Shown: positions 7,897 to 16,996, counted from the stretch's first letter. The stretch: DNA of 64,000 nucleotides from Thiomicrorhabdus sp041583835 (GCF_041583835.1 NZ_JBFHFC010000001.1:62001-126000), one strand, 5' to 3'. Notes: generated from the letters alone by a model not told the origin. Translations and numbers: made by a program.

Positions 7897-9741
7897 CTAC
7901 ATTGCGGTATCGAAGGCTTTAAACATAATCGCGGTTAAAAAACCGATCAGGGTAATGAATCCGATGACCGAACCGCCTTTTACATACGCCTCGGGCAACA
8001 TGGTTTCGGCAATAACGGTTAGCATTGCACCACCGGCGATTCCGCCTATTAACGCAAAGGTCGAAGCGGAAGCGCCGTCAAGTACGATATTGCCGATGGC
8101 GGCACCAATTCCGGTCATTACCATCAAGAATACCCAAGCAAGCAATACCTGCCTGAACGGTATGCCTTGCTCGCGCATGCTTGCCGAGCTGGACAATGCT
8201 TCCGGATAGTTAGACAAAAACAAGCCAGCCACCAAGCTCATACTGATCATGTGTCCTTCGGTCATGTGCGAGCCGATCATTAAAGACTCGGGGATGCCGT
8301 CCAGTAATATCCCTAACCAGATAGCCATATAGGCGGCTTTGTGGTGATAGAGGTGGGGCGCAAAGTCGGTAAGTGAGGGCAGCTGGCCCGGTAACAGGTG
8401 CTTGATGGTTTGTTTTGTCCACTTTTGCGCTCGGCTTTCGGGCAACTTTTGTTCCTGGATAAGGTATTGGTGAACGTTTTCTGTTTTTAAGTAAGATTTA
8501 AGTCGTGTATGCAACGGATCGATCTGCGACAGCAGTTCGAGGAAATCCTTTTTATCCAGAACCCAAAAGCTTACATCAGTATCGGCTATGGCGGTGGTAG
8601 CATGTTTACCGCCGACGACAAACGCCATCACGCCAAAGAAATCGCCGGGGGAGATGGATTCAAACTGTTCATTTCTGACTTTCGGGTCAATCAATTCGAC
8701 ACGGCCCGATTCAAGTAAGTAGAGTTGATCGGCAACACTGCGGTTGCTGAATATCGCTTGTCCGGCTCGCAGGGTGCGATACTTTAGCTTACCGGCAATC
8801 GTTGTCTGCATAATTTCATTGCAATTATCAAACAGTCCGAATCGGTGGGTTGTTTGTAAACGCTGGATTGCCTGTGAGAGCATGTTGCGCGGCTCTCTGG
8901 TATCCGGAAGACGTTGTTGCGATTCAATCAACTCGATTATAAATTGAATGTGTTCTTCGCTTTGTTCCGGACTCATTGAGTGGCGGGTTTGTAGGTAATG
9001 TCTTAGTTCAGTATCGTTGCGGTAATAGTCTAATAAGATTTTTGCTAAATTGTCGGTCTCACTCAGCAAGGCGTTAAAGTCTTTACGGGTGATGGTCCAT
9101 AGGGAAACATCGGTTTTGGCTTGTGCCAACGTCGCATTAGGCATGCTGTTGAAAAAAGCCATACGCCCGAATGCGTCTTGCGTCGTTAACTCGATAAAGG
9201 TTTTCAGGTCGTGGTTAGGATCGCGTAAGTTAACTTGACCTTTATGGATGATATAAAATTGGTTTTGGATGTCGCCATGGTGATGGATAATGCTATCGGC
9301 TTTCAGGTGTACGGTTTTTACTTTCTGCAATACTTGCTTGCGGTCGTGTTCCGGTAGTTTGGAATAAAAGGGCAAACGGTTTAAGGATTGAGCAAGCTGC
9401 CGGCCGCGGCGATTCTGACGCGTTCTGAAATATTGAATCGTGGTTGCGGTCTTTCTTAAAAATCCGCCTTTTTCGTTGAGTTGTTTGTTGAGCAGCAAAT
9501 AAAACAGACTGCCGATAACTGCACCGAGCGACACTTCGAGAAACAACTCTTTATGGATCGCCGGGGCGAATAAATCGATAGTCACGGCTGAAAGCAGGGC
9601 ACCCCCTCCGAATGCCATCAACCAGGCAATGGCTCGATCTCCCGGAGTCCAAAATAACGTGGTCAGAGCGCCTAAAGGTAACGAGACGGCGCTGATGATG
9701 CCGATTAAGAATGCGAGATAGATCAGGTTATCTAATAACAC
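7897..9741 (-). CDS. ZIP-like membrane protein with two inserted cyclic-nucleotide-binding-fold domains
   Basis: 614 residues. Residues 1-85 form about three membrane helices with MAFGGGALLSA, like the first helices of ZIP metal transporters. Two cNMP-binding-fold domains follow (about 124-235 and 300-415). The C-terminal membrane part (470-612) has DGIPES (481-486), NYPEA (511-515) and ETMLPEA (579-585), equivalents of ZIP metal-site helices. The phosphate-binding cassettes are degenerate (FGRMAFF and FGVMAFV in place of the FGE...RAA pattern), so classical cAMP binding is doubtful. A ZIP fold split by two sensor-like domains suggests gated metal transport. It could also be a non-transporting sensor. 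Co-transcribed with the FemAB-like gene downstream. Confidence 0.8.
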   Translation of the reverse strand: MLLDNLIYLAFLIGIISAVSLPLGALTTLFWTPGDRAIAWLMAFGGGALLSAVTIDLFAPAIHKELFLEVSLGAVIGSLFYLLLNKQLNEKGGFLRKTATTIQYFRTRQNRRGRQLAQSLNRLPFYSKLPEHDRKQVLQKVKTVHLKADSIIHHHGDIQNQFYIIHKGQVNLRDPNHDLKTFIELTTQDAFGRMAFFNSMPNATLAQAKTDVSLWTITRKDFNALLSETDNLAKILLDYYRNDTELRHYLQTRHSMSPEQSEEHIQFIIELIESQQRLPDTREPRNMLSQAIQRLQTTHRFGLFDNCNEIMQTTIAGKLKYRTLRAGQAIFSNRSVADQLYLLESGRVELIDPKVRNEQFESISPGDFFGVMAFVVGGKHATTAIADTDVSFWVLDKKDFLELLSQIDPLHTRLKSYLKTENVHQYLIQEQKLPESRAQKWTKQTIKHLLPGQLPSLTDFAPHLYHHKAAYMAIWLGILLDGIPESLMIGSHMTEGHMISMSLVAGLFLSNYPEALSSSASMREQGIPFRQVLLAWVFLMVMTGIGAAIGNIVLDGASASTFALIGGIAGGAMLTVIAETMLPEAYVKGGSVIGFITLIGFLTAIMFKAFDTAM

Positions 9742-9868
9742 TGTAAAAAGAAGCTCTTAATGATTTGTAGAATTAAGCAAAGTATGAGGAGTCTTCCCCG
9801 AAAAAACAACCTGCAAAAGTGTTATTCGGGGAATTAAATAAAGGAAAGATTTTAAGAATCCGATGGGC

Positions 9869-10312
9869 TCAATGGCGAACGCTATCAAATAGGGATTGTT
9901 GGCCGAGCAGCAGGTCGATTTCGTTGGGTTCCAGATAATCGTTAGGATGGTTCACTCGGGATTCCATGGCGGGTGGAAGTTGTAATTTCGACTGTTCCAG
10001 CGTTTGGTGGTTAAGTGTATTCATGAAGTTTTGCAGGGCGTGCAGAACTTCGTTATTCAAATCGCGATTATTCTGCTCCTGGATAATGTCATGCAGTTGA
10101 TTGACCCAGTTCATTTGGGTATTTCTGACACGTTCCATGTGTTGTTTAAGTTCACCGCTTCTAAGTGCGGCGGGGTAAGCCTGGGTTAGCTCCTTAATGT
10201 CGTCGATAATCAGTTCGGCGATTTTGATGGTCTGTTCGGATTGATTGTCAAACTGCTCGTCAATGAACTCCAGGCAAGTTTGGACTTTTTGCTGTGTACT
10301 TATTTGTGCCAT
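9869..10312 (-). CDS. small helical protein of unknown function with EIDLLL tail motif
   Basis: 147 residues, predicted all-helical and soluble, rich in Gln, Asn and Glu. Near the C-terminus, in a stretch that follows a Pro/Asn-containing linker, is EPNEIDLLLG (about 127-136). This resembles the CheY-binding peptides of FliM (EIDALL at its N-terminus) and the CheZ C-terminal helix. That is only a short-motif similarity. No chemotaxis genes are in the window. The gene stands alone on the minus strand, 127 bases upstream of the ZIP-like gene and divergent from the alkylation-repair gene. Function unknown. Confidence 0.7.
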   Translation of the reverse strand: MAQISTQQKVQTCLEFIDEQFDNQSEQTIKIAELIIDDIKELTQAYPAALRSGELKQHMERVRNTQMNWVNQLHDIIQEQNNRDLNNEVLHALQNFMNTLNHQTLEQSKLQLPPAMESRVNHPNDYLEPNEIDLLLGQQSLFDSVRH

Positions 10313-10477
10313 GTTATGCTCCTTATCAATAGAGACGGGAAGTGTCAGATTATTGACGCTTCAAGCATGTTTTAAACGTTTTCAGTATGCTTATATCAAT
10401 TGCCGTGCCAACTTCGTTTCGGGAATTGTTCTGTTAATTATTGGTTTTAACTGGTTGAAATTTAAAAGATATATCGT

Positions 10478-11581
10478 ATGTCAAATTTGCTAAAGTCGGT
10501 TTTTGATCGCAAAACCATTGAAAACTTAGCGGACCGGATCGCTTTGGAATATTCCGAATTTAACCGCGCACGATTTATGGGGTTGGTGTATGACGAACGC
10601 TGGGAAGATCGTTCGCTTATGGAACGTGTGCGTCATTTAAGTACGGCAATACACCAATCATTGGATTTACCTTTTTCGCAAACGGTAGACATTCTGCAAA
10701 AAGTTTCGGTGAACTTTTCCGGACTGTTCCATTTCATCTTTGCGGATTATGTCGGGCAATACGGTTTGAGTGATTATGATACTTCCATAGAGGCATTAGG
10801 GTTTTTAACCTGTGGGAGTACGTCTGAATTTGCGATACGCGAATTTTTGAAACAAGAACCGCAACGTACCTTACGGGTGATGCAAGAGTGGGCCAAGAGT
10901 GATAACGAGCATTTACGCCGTTTGTCCAGTGAAGGCATTCGTCCCCGTTTGCCCTGGGCTTCGCGTTTGTTGTGGGTTGAAGACAATCCCGATTGCGTAT
11001 TGCCGATAATCGAAAGTTTGAAAACAGATTCCAGTGCCTACGTTAGAAAGAGTGTCGCGAATCTGCTTAACGACTTTACTAAGACACAGCCTCAGTGGGT
11101 GCTGGATTTGTTTGATCGGTGGATCTCCCAGAGTTTGATTGAGGAGATGCCGGCAAGTACGAGTTGGATTATCAAACATGCACTGAGGACGCTACTTAAA
11201 CAGGCGAATCCCCAGGCGTTGGCGTTAGTCGGTTACTCTTCCCCCGACTTTGGTTTAATCGAACACTGGGAGACGGATCGTTCGGCTAGAATCGGGGAAC
11301 GTTTCTGTTTTAATTTCAGTTTAAGCAGTGCGGCTGGTAGCTTGGGTCGATTACGGCTAGAATACGCGCTCACGTTTTTGAGAAAAGGCCCTAAGCCGTA
11401 CCGTAAGGTTTTTAAAATTGCCGAGGGCGAATACCTTGATAAAAATAGACATTTTCAAAAACAGCATGACTTTAAACCGATTACGACACGTCGCTATTAT
11501 GCCGGAACCCACTTCATTGAATTGATTGTTAACGGCAAGGTATTGGCTGCCAGTGAGTTTGAATTGCTTGAAGCGCTTTAG
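10478..11581 (+). CDS. DNA alkylation repair protein, AlkC-like (HEAT-repeat glycosylase)
   Basis: 367 residues. The body (about 1-255) is a run of helical HEAT-like repeats with the conserved segments SSEGIRPRLPW and DSSAYVRKSVANLLND, as in the AlkC/AlkD superfamily. These proteins excise N-alkylated bases such as 3-methyladenine without base flipping. The C-terminal 100 residues are beta-rich (FNFSLSSAAGSLGRLRLEYAL, cut here as FNFSLSS to EYAL) and fit the Ig-like domain seen in one AlkC subgroup. Cytosolic, no signal peptide. Stands between the small helical protein gene on the other strand and the pseudouridine synthase gene. Confidence 0.85.
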   Translation: MSNLLKSVFDRKTIENLADRIALEYSEFNRARFMGLVYDERWEDRSLMERVRHLSTAIHQSLDLPFSQTVDILQKVSVNFSGLFHFIFADYVGQYGLSDYDTSIEALGFLTCGSTSEFAIREFLKQEPQRTLRVMQEWAKSDNEHLRRLSSEGIRPRLPWASRLLWVEDNPDCVLPIIESLKTDSSAYVRKSVANLLNDFTKTQPQWVLDLFDRWISQSLIEEMPASTSWIIKHALRTLLKQANPQALALVGYSSPDFGLIEHWETDRSARIGERFCFNFSLSSAAGSLGRLRLEYALTFLRKGPKPYRKVFKIAEGEYLDKNRHFQKQHDFKPITTRRYYAGTHFIELIVNGKVLAASEFELLEAL

Positions 11582-11676
11582 TCTTTGTTCTGAATGATGG
11601 AGACCTCAGCGATTTAGTCATAAGTCTTGCAGCGATTAACCCGGTCATTCGAAAAGATTAAAAGCGAGTCATAAGC

Positions 11677-12369
11677 GTGGATTTTAAAAATTCAATTCCA
11701 ATCGTGTTTCAAAACCGGGATTTTGTGGTTATCGATAAGCCTGCTGGCTTGAATGTGCATTCGGAAGATTCGGCAGGGCTGGTGGTGCTGCTTAAGCAGC
11801 AACTTGCAGTTGAAGAACTTTACCCGGTTCATCGTCTGGATAAGATGACGTCGGGTTTGATGCTGTTTGCTTTGAATAAACCGACGGCACAGGCGTTTCA
11901 ACGTTTGTTTGAGGCGCACGAGGTACAAAAATTTTATCTGGCGATCTCCGATCAAAAGCCCAAAAAGAAACAGGGTCTGATTAAAGGGGATATGCTGCCA
12001 GCCCGAAGGGGATGTTGGAAGCTCGGAAAGTCGATGGAGAATCCGGCGATTACCCGTTTCATCAGTACGTCGATTCAACCGGGCGAGCGTCTCTTTCTAT
12101 TGAAGCCGATTACGGGAAAAACGCATCAGATTCGCGTCGCGCTTAAGAGCCTTTCCGCTCCGATTTGCGGCGATGGGCGTTATGCCAATGCCGAAGCCGC
12201 AAAACAAGAAGATCGCGGGTATTTGCACGCCTTTGCGGTTGAGTTTGAACTGTATGGGGCAGCCTATCAATTTGTCTGTGCTCCTACGCAGGGTCGGCGT
12301 TTTGTGACGTCGGAGTGCCAAGCAATATTAACCGCTTGGCAAACTCCGTGGGAACAGTTTAAAAGTTGA
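11677..12369 (+). CDS. RluA-family pseudouridine synthase
   Basis: 230 residues. The catalytic motif HRLDK is at 52-56 with Asp55 as nucleophile, followed by TSGLMLFA. The C-terminal family motif ITGKTHQIRVAL (about 147-158) and GDGRY are also present. No S4 domain precedes the catalytic domain, so this is a short RluA-type enzyme acting on rRNA or tRNA; the target uridine cannot be read from sequence. A start codon GTG is used. A YcgN-type gene follows 53 bases later, probably in the same transcript. Confidence 0.88.
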   Translation: MDFKNSIPIVFQNRDFVVIDKPAGLNVHSEDSAGLVVLLKQQLAVEELYPVHRLDKMTSGLMLFALNKPTAQAFQRLFEAHEVQKFYLAISDQKPKKKQGLIKGDMLPARRGCWKLGKSMENPAITRFISTSIQPGERLFLLKPITGKTHQIRVALKSLSAPICGDGRYANAEAAKQEDRGYLHAFAVEFELYGAAYQFVCAPTQGRRFVTSECQAILTAWQTPWEQFKS

Positions 12370-12422
12370 AAGTTCAATAAAAACAATTTGTTAAAGTTTA
12401 ATTTAAAAAAGTATATTTAATT

Positions 12423-12878
12423 ATGAAAGACCGGAATCTCACTCAAGAAACCCCTTTTTGGGAAGTTAAAACCCTGGATGACATGACGCAGGAAGAGTGG
12501 GAGTCCTTGTGTGACGGTTGCGGTTTATGCTGTTTAAACAAGTTGCAGGACGAGGATACCGACGAGATTGTATATACGCGAGTCGTGTGTCGTTATTCCA
12601 ACCTGGAAACAGGTCAATGTTCGGATTACGCCAATCGCTCGATTAATGTCCCGACTTGCGTTCAGCTCACTAAGGAAAGGGTGGCGGAATTTGATTGGCT
12701 ACCGGATAGTTGTGCCTACCGATTGATTTATCGCGGCCAACCTTTGCCGGAATGGCATCCGTTGGTTTCAGGGCAATCCGATTCGATGAAAAAGGCGGGA
12801 TACGGCATTACCGCGATTCCCGTGGTGATTGATAACGGTGAGTTGGACTACGAAGATTATTTGATGGAAAAACCTTAA
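12423..12878 (+). CDS. YcgN-family cysteine-cluster protein (UPF0260)
   Basis: 151 residues, the usual size. Cysteines at 30, 33, 36, 37, 56, 66 and 79 form the CxxCxxCC...C...C...C array of the family (CDGCGLCC near residue 30), suggesting a bound metal or Fe-S centre. C-terminal conserved segment around PLPEWHPLVSG. Cytosolic; biochemical role not established. Likely co-transcribed with the upstream pseudouridine synthase. Confidence 0.9.
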   Translation: MKDRNLTQETPFWEVKTLDDMTQEEWESLCDGCGLCCLNKLQDEDTDEIVYTRVVCRYSNLETGQCSDYANRSINVPTCVQLTKERVAEFDWLPDSCAYRLIYRGQPLPEWHPLVSGQSDSMKKAGYGITAIPVVIDNGELDYEDYLMEKP

Positions 12879-13027
12879 TTCAAGAATAGGATTTGAGTTG
12901 TCAAAAGCAACCTCACAGTGAGTTAAAGATCAACTTAATAAACCTTAATAAAATTAAGAACTTCTTGCCCCAAGCAATACGGTTTTCGATACTATAGACG
13001 AAACATCTTGATTGTGAGAGACGCGCC

Positions 13028-13792
13028 ATGAAAGAAACCTCCTGGATTAATTTACCCAGTTTGTCTTTGTCGGTTAAATCCCTGTTTACTGGGTATATTT
13101 TGGTTACCGGAATCGGGCTGATGATGGCCGGTGTTCAGATCATGTTGACGCATGGCATGGCCGACGGCAAGTTCGGTCTCTCGGTAGACGATATCGTTTA
13201 CAGTTACTACGGTAATCGTCAAGGTTCCAAGCTGGAAAGCAAACTTCACGGCTCGATGAAAGACAAAGCCACCCCGGAAGAGAATCTTACCTTAATCAAA
13301 TGGGCTCGAAACGGAGCACCTGAAGCCGAGTGGCAACCAGTCATTAAGCCGATTGTGGATGCCAAGTGTGCAGTTTGTCATGCCCATATTCCCACCTTAC
13401 CCAATGTGACGGATTTTAAGCAAATGAAAGAGATCGCAAAGGTCGATCAAGGTGCCGAAGTGACTGCTTTGACCCGTGTCTCTCATATCCATTTATTTGG
13501 CATCGCCTTTATTTTCTTTTTTATCGGCTTTATTTTTTCGATGGCGGTCGGTATTAAGCCTTGGTTGAAAGCGGTGATTATTTTCATTCCGTTTGCGTTT
13601 TTGATTATCGATATCGCATCGTGGTGGCTGACTAAACTAAATCCAAGTTTTGCCTACCTGGTCATTATCGGGGGCTTCGGATACAGTATGGCATCGGCAT
13701 TTATGCTTTTTACTTCTTTGTATCAGATGTGGGTGATGCCTTTGAGAGGGCGAACTTCGGACGAGAATACATGGAAAGCGATTGATAAATAA
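13028..13792 (+). CDS. membrane protein with periplasmic CxxCH motif
   Basis: 254 residues. One N-terminal helix (about 21-42), a roughly 105-residue hydrophilic domain, then three helices (about 152-174, 178-198, 206-230). The hydrophilic domain ends with CAVCH (Cys114, Cys117, His118), a single covalent-haem signature if periplasmic, preceded by IKPIVDAKC, wording typical of cytochrome-c-like domains. I read it as a membrane-anchored mono-haem candidate. Homologues of this layout occur in chemolithotrophic proteobacteria; no firm function. Stands alone with its own 150-base upstream region, so it does not reveal an electron partner. Confidence 0.75.
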   Translation: MKETSWINLPSLSLSVKSLFTGYILVTGIGLMMAGVQIMLTHGMADGKFGLSVDDIVYSYYGNRQGSKLESKLHGSMKDKATPEENLTLIKWARNGAPEAEWQPVIKPIVDAKCAVCHAHIPTLPNVTDFKQMKEIAKVDQGAEVTALTRVSHIHLFGIAFIFFFIGFIFSMAVGIKPWLKAVIIFIPFAFLIIDIASWWLTKLNPSFAYLVIIGGFGYSMASAFMLFTSLYQMWVMPLRGRTSDENTWKAIDK

Positions 13793-13968
13793 TCGTTTGA
13801 GTCTAATTCTAAAACCATCAATTCGGCAACCGTATTTCCGATATGTATCGAGCTGACAAGTGTGTTCGGCTTTCGGTGCCGAGGCATCGATTAAATGGAA
13901 GTGTTAAATTGTTGAATGCGAATAGACAATCGGGAAGATTTGATTGAAGTCGGATTGAAATTGGTGGG

Positions 13969-13996
13969 AAAACGGGCGAAGTCGGTTCGCCCGTTT
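13969..13996 (-). terminator. terminator of slyD
   Basis: Stem AAACGGGCGAA / TTCGCCCGTTT with loop GTCGG (13981-13985), 20 bases beyond the slyD stop; on the minus strand it is followed by TTTT. Confidence 0.75.
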
Positions 13997-14015
13997 GAAA
14001 GCTTTAATACAAAGC

Positions 14016-14495
14016 TTAGTGGTGGTGTCCGCCTTCGCCGTGAGCGTGGCCGTGTTCCAACTCTTCTTCAGTCGCATCGCGCAAACCGGTTACTTCAACT
14101 TCAAACGTCAAAGGCATACCCGCTAGTGGGTGGTTGCCGTCAACCGTTACCTGATCACCGTCAACCGCAGTGATTTCAACCGAATGCATACCTTGTTCGG
14201 ATTGTGCTTGGAAACGCATACCGACTTCCAACGTTTCAACTCCTTGGAACATGCTGCTTGGAACGGTTTGTACCAATGCATCGACACGCTCGCCGTATGC
14301 GTCTGCAGCCGGAATGGTCGCTGTAAATTTGTCACCAACCGATTTACCTTCCAACTCTTTTTCCAATCCTGGAATCAAGTTGCCGTGCCCGTGTAGGTAG
14401 GCTAGAGGGTTACCGTTGGAAGCGTCTAAAGTCTCGCCCGCTTCATTCGTCAATGTATATTCGATTAAGGCGACTTTATCGTTTTGGATAGACAT
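14016..14495 (-). CDS. slyD: FKBP-type peptidyl-prolyl isomerase SlyD
   Basis: 159 residues. FKBP catalytic domain (about 1-70 and 127-140) with DASNGNPLAYLHGHGNLIPGLE (in parts DASNGNPLAYLHGHG then IPGLE), split by the insert-in-flap chaperone domain (about 71-125). The tail (147-159) is His-rich and ends HHH, the nickel-binding feature of SlyD. It folds proline-limited proteins and supplies metal in the cytosol. Divergent from hemJ; a hairpin terminator follows. Confidence 0.95.
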   Translation of the reverse strand: MSIQNDKVALIEYTLTNEAGETLDASNGNPLAYLHGHGNLIPGLEKELEGKSVGDKFTATIPAADAYGERVDALVQTVPSSMFQGVETLEVGMRFQAQSEQGMHSVEITAVDGDQVTVDGNHPLAGMPLTFEVEVTGLRDATEEELEHGHAHGEGGHHH

Positions 14496-14595
14496 GGTTT
14501 TTTCCTAATTTGAGAGTTTTAATTCGTTTCAAAAACGTTATGATACAGATACAGAACGCAAACTGCGAACTTTTGACATTTTTCGAGGAAAATCT

Positions 14596-15018
14596 ATGCT
14601 GTGGTTAAAAACGTTTCATATTCTTTTCATGATGTCCTGGATGGCGGGTATTTTTTATCTGCCGCGCATTTTCGTTCACTTTGTGGAAGGTAAGGAAGCA
14701 GGGCAAGATGTGACACGTTTGGCGATCATGGCCAAAAAACTGTACGGTTTCATGACCATCATGATGATGTTGGCGATCGGGACGGGGATTTGGCTTTGGT
14801 TAGCGTATTTTCCTCTTGCAGAAGGCATGGGTTGGTTGCACGCCAAGATCGTCTTCGTGATCCTGTTGTTGGTCTATCACATGTGGACCAAAGCGCGTAT
14901 GAAAGAAATGCAGGAAGGACATTTGAATCATAGTGGTATCTACTACCGCTGGGCGAATGAGATTCCGCTTGTCCTGGTGACTATCATCCTGATTCTGGTG
15001 GTGGTTAAGCCGTTCTGA
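14596..15018 (+). CDS. hemJ: HemJ-type protoporphyrinogen IX oxidase
   Basis: 140 residues with four membrane helices. The N-terminal His8 in FHILFMMSWMAG and the HAKIVFVILL segment are the HemJ/CopD-like signatures; HemJ needs a conserved His and Lys for haem binding. It oxidises protoporphyrinogen IX in haem synthesis at the inner membrane. The stop codon is three bases before the sialidase-fold gene, so the two are likely co-transcribed, although a functional link is not obvious. Confidence 0.9.
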   Translation: MLWLKTFHILFMMSWMAGIFYLPRIFVHFVEGKEAGQDVTRLAIMAKKLYGFMTIMMMLAIGTGIWLWLAYFPLAEGMGWLHAKIVFVILLLVYHMWTKARMKEMQEGHLNHSGIYYRWANEIPLVLVTIILILVVVKPF

Positions 15019-15021
15019 TCT

Positions 15022-16095
15022 ATGAATCTGATCAAACACGAGCAGATTCAACTGGACTTCAAACTGGCGCCGGTTACCGATGTGCCGGTTTATCTGCATG
15101 AAAAAATAACTCCATCCGACCACGGCCTTGCCGGGCCTTTTGTGCGTAACCGGCAAGGAGAACTGGTCGGATTCGACGCGAATCAAATTCATATCTCCCA
15201 AGATGAAGGTCAAACCTGGCAGGCTTGGCCGCTTTTCGATTCGGACGATTTTTCCATCGACGATTCCCGTTCGCTGATTTGCCTTGAATCCGGTGTCATT
15301 CTGTTGTCTTTCGTCAATACCGGCCGTCGGCATTTCAATTGGCATCGCAAAACCAATAAGCCGACTAAGAATTCGTGGCTATTCCACTGGATCATGCGCA
15401 GTCCTGACGGCGGCAGAACCTGGGAGGAACCGATTCGCATCCAAACCGGTTATGCGGCGGCCACCACCACGATCATTCAGCTCAAAAGCGGTGAAATCGT
15501 TGTATCCGCGCAGAATCTGGATTATGAGAACGGGCGGCATTACGCCTTGAGTTTCAGATCTGATGACGACGGACTAACCTGGCAAGCCAGTAACCGGCTC
15601 GATATCGGCGGGCAAGGTCATCACGGCGGTTGTTACGAAGGAACCTTGGTTGAGTTAAAGGATAAACGCTTGTGGTATTGCATCCGTACTAACCGGGACT
15701 GGTTTTGGCATGCCTATTCGAACGATAAGGGTTTCAGCTGGACGCATGTTGAACCGGGATTGGCGGCTTCGAGTTCGCCAGGCATGCTGACCCGATTGGA
15801 TTCCGGGCGATTGATGCTGACCTATAACCAGCTTTATAAGCAGGGTGAAGCTACGACGCCGAGACGGGCAGGATTATTTTCCGAAGTGGCTGCCTCGTGG
15901 CAACGTGAGGAACTGTCGGTTCGGTTTTCGGATGACGATGGTGATACCTGGTCGGAACCGATAGTTGTCGCGTCGTGCAACGGGGCTTGGCTTGCTTATC
16001 CAATGGTATTCGAGGCGACCCCCGGTGAAATCTGGATAACGACTATGCAGAGCGAACTAAAAATCCGTTTTTTCGAACGGGATCTGACTGTTTGA
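15022..16095 (+). CDS. cytosolic sialidase-fold (BNR/Asp-box) protein
   Basis: 357 residues with five Asp boxes (S-x-D-x-G-x-[TS]-W) at 59-66, 127-134, 180-187, 233-240 and 303-310, spacing that defines a six-bladed propeller. This is the exo-alpha-sialidase superfamily, but it lacks a signal peptide, so it is predicted to be cytosolic. The arginine triad of true sialidases is not clearly placed: candidates are Arg42 and Arg280/281. The substrate could be a nucleotide-activated or recycled sugar, or another glycoside. Directly behind hemJ. Confidence 0.8.
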   Translation: MNLIKHEQIQLDFKLAPVTDVPVYLHEKITPSDHGLAGPFVRNRQGELVGFDANQIHISQDEGQTWQAWPLFDSDDFSIDDSRSLICLESGVILLSFVNTGRRHFNWHRKTNKPTKNSWLFHWIMRSPDGGRTWEEPIRIQTGYAAATTTIIQLKSGEIVVSAQNLDYENGRHYALSFRSDDDGLTWQASNRLDIGGQGHHGGCYEGTLVELKDKRLWYCIRTNRDWFWHAYSNDKGFSWTHVEPGLAASSSPGMLTRLDSGRLMLTYNQLYKQGEATTPRRAGLFSEVAASWQREELSVRFSDDDGDTWSEPIVVASCNGAWLAYPMVFEATPGEIWITTMQSELKIRFFERDLTV

Positions 16096-16124
16096 AAAGC
16101 AAACTCACAATCACGTGAGTTTGC
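16095..16124 (-). terminator. terminator of the rhodanese gene
   Basis: 10-bp perfect stem GCAAACTCAC (16099-16108) / GTGAGTTTGC (16115-16124), followed on the minus strand by TTTTC. Lies 12 bases past the rhodanese stop codon. Confidence 0.65.
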
Positions 16125-16135
16125 CTTCGATTTAT

Positions 16136-16825
16136 TTAAGGTTTGACCGTGGTCAGTCCCAAAGAATTCCAAGACTGCATGCCCCCTCGATACCAAAACA
16201 ACTTGTGTGCCGGGTAGCCCATATTGACTAAGGCTATGAGGTTGGTCGGCGACTGTCCGCACCATGGACCGTTGCAGAACAACACCAGCTGTTTCGCTTG
16301 GGCGAAATTCCAGATGCCGTCCTCGTTTTTGGCACCGAACCGGTCGGTTAATATTTCTTCTATTACCAAAGGTTCATAACTGGATGATTCTCGATGGAGC
16401 TGAGTCCATGGTATGTTGGTCGCGCTTGGAATGGTGCCTTTTGCAACCCAGTCCGGTGTACGAGAGTCGATAATCAGCAGGTTTTTATCACCTGCGGCTT
16501 TTTGTTTCAAAAATTGGATCATTTCCAGTTCGCCGATGGTTGTCACCCCGGGCAATAGTTGGAAAGGTTGGATACAAAACGGCGGGCACGAGCGGGAAGT
16601 AAGTGCATAATCGTCGATGATTTTGTTGGCGGCATCTTGATTACGCATGACGGTGACCGGTTGGCCGTTATGCATGACCGTGAAACGGCCGATGCTAGGA
16701 GTAATGTTGACCTTAAGTTTACTCTGTTCAGCCTGTTTGGCTGGTTCTGCATGGACTGCAAATGGGAAAGCAAATGAGAAGATAATAGGAAAACTCAGTG
16801 TGCGTAAAACGGTTTTAAAAGCCAT
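16136..16825 (-). CDS. periplasmic rhodanese-domain protein
   Basis: 229 residues. Signal peptide to about residue 26 (VHA cleavage). Residues 112-228 form a rhodanese domain: IIDSR (118-122), the active loop CNGPWCGQS with Cys184 and Cys189, and the final WYRGGMQSW. A separate CPPFC motif (Cys80, Cys84) lies before the domain. Rhodaneses move sulfane sulfur; a periplasmic form fits sulfur-compound metabolism. I cannot say which of the two loop cysteines is persulfurated, though the first is in the classical position. Stands alone. Confidence 0.88.
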   Translation of the reverse strand: MAFKTVLRTLSFPIIFSFAFPFAVHAEPAKQAEQSKLKVNITPSIGRFTVMHNGQPVTVMRNQDAANKIIDDYALTSRSCPPFCIQPFQLLPGVTTIGELEMIQFLKQKAAGDKNLLIIDSRTPDWVAKGTIPSATNIPWTQLHRESSSYEPLVIEEILTDRFGAKNEDGIWNFAQAKQLVLFCNGPWCGQSPTNLIALVNMGYPAHKLFWYRGGMQSWNSLGLTTVKP

Positions 16826-16996
16826 GACGCCCCCTTGTCCGAAAGATTGGGTTGTAAGTTCGCTTTTATATTACCGTAGTCTGTTTTTGATTAAAAATAA
16901 TTAATTTCAATGGCTTATGGTTTATTTTTATGACTGTTTGTCGTGGATTAACGAAGAGCGGTAAGGCTAAAGTCGTTCAACATTGATTCGATGTGG

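Noticed and set aside
14800..15345. 181-codon minus-strand frame over hemJ and the sialidase-fold gene
   Set aside because: Antisense to two well-supported genes, no ribosome binding site or domain.
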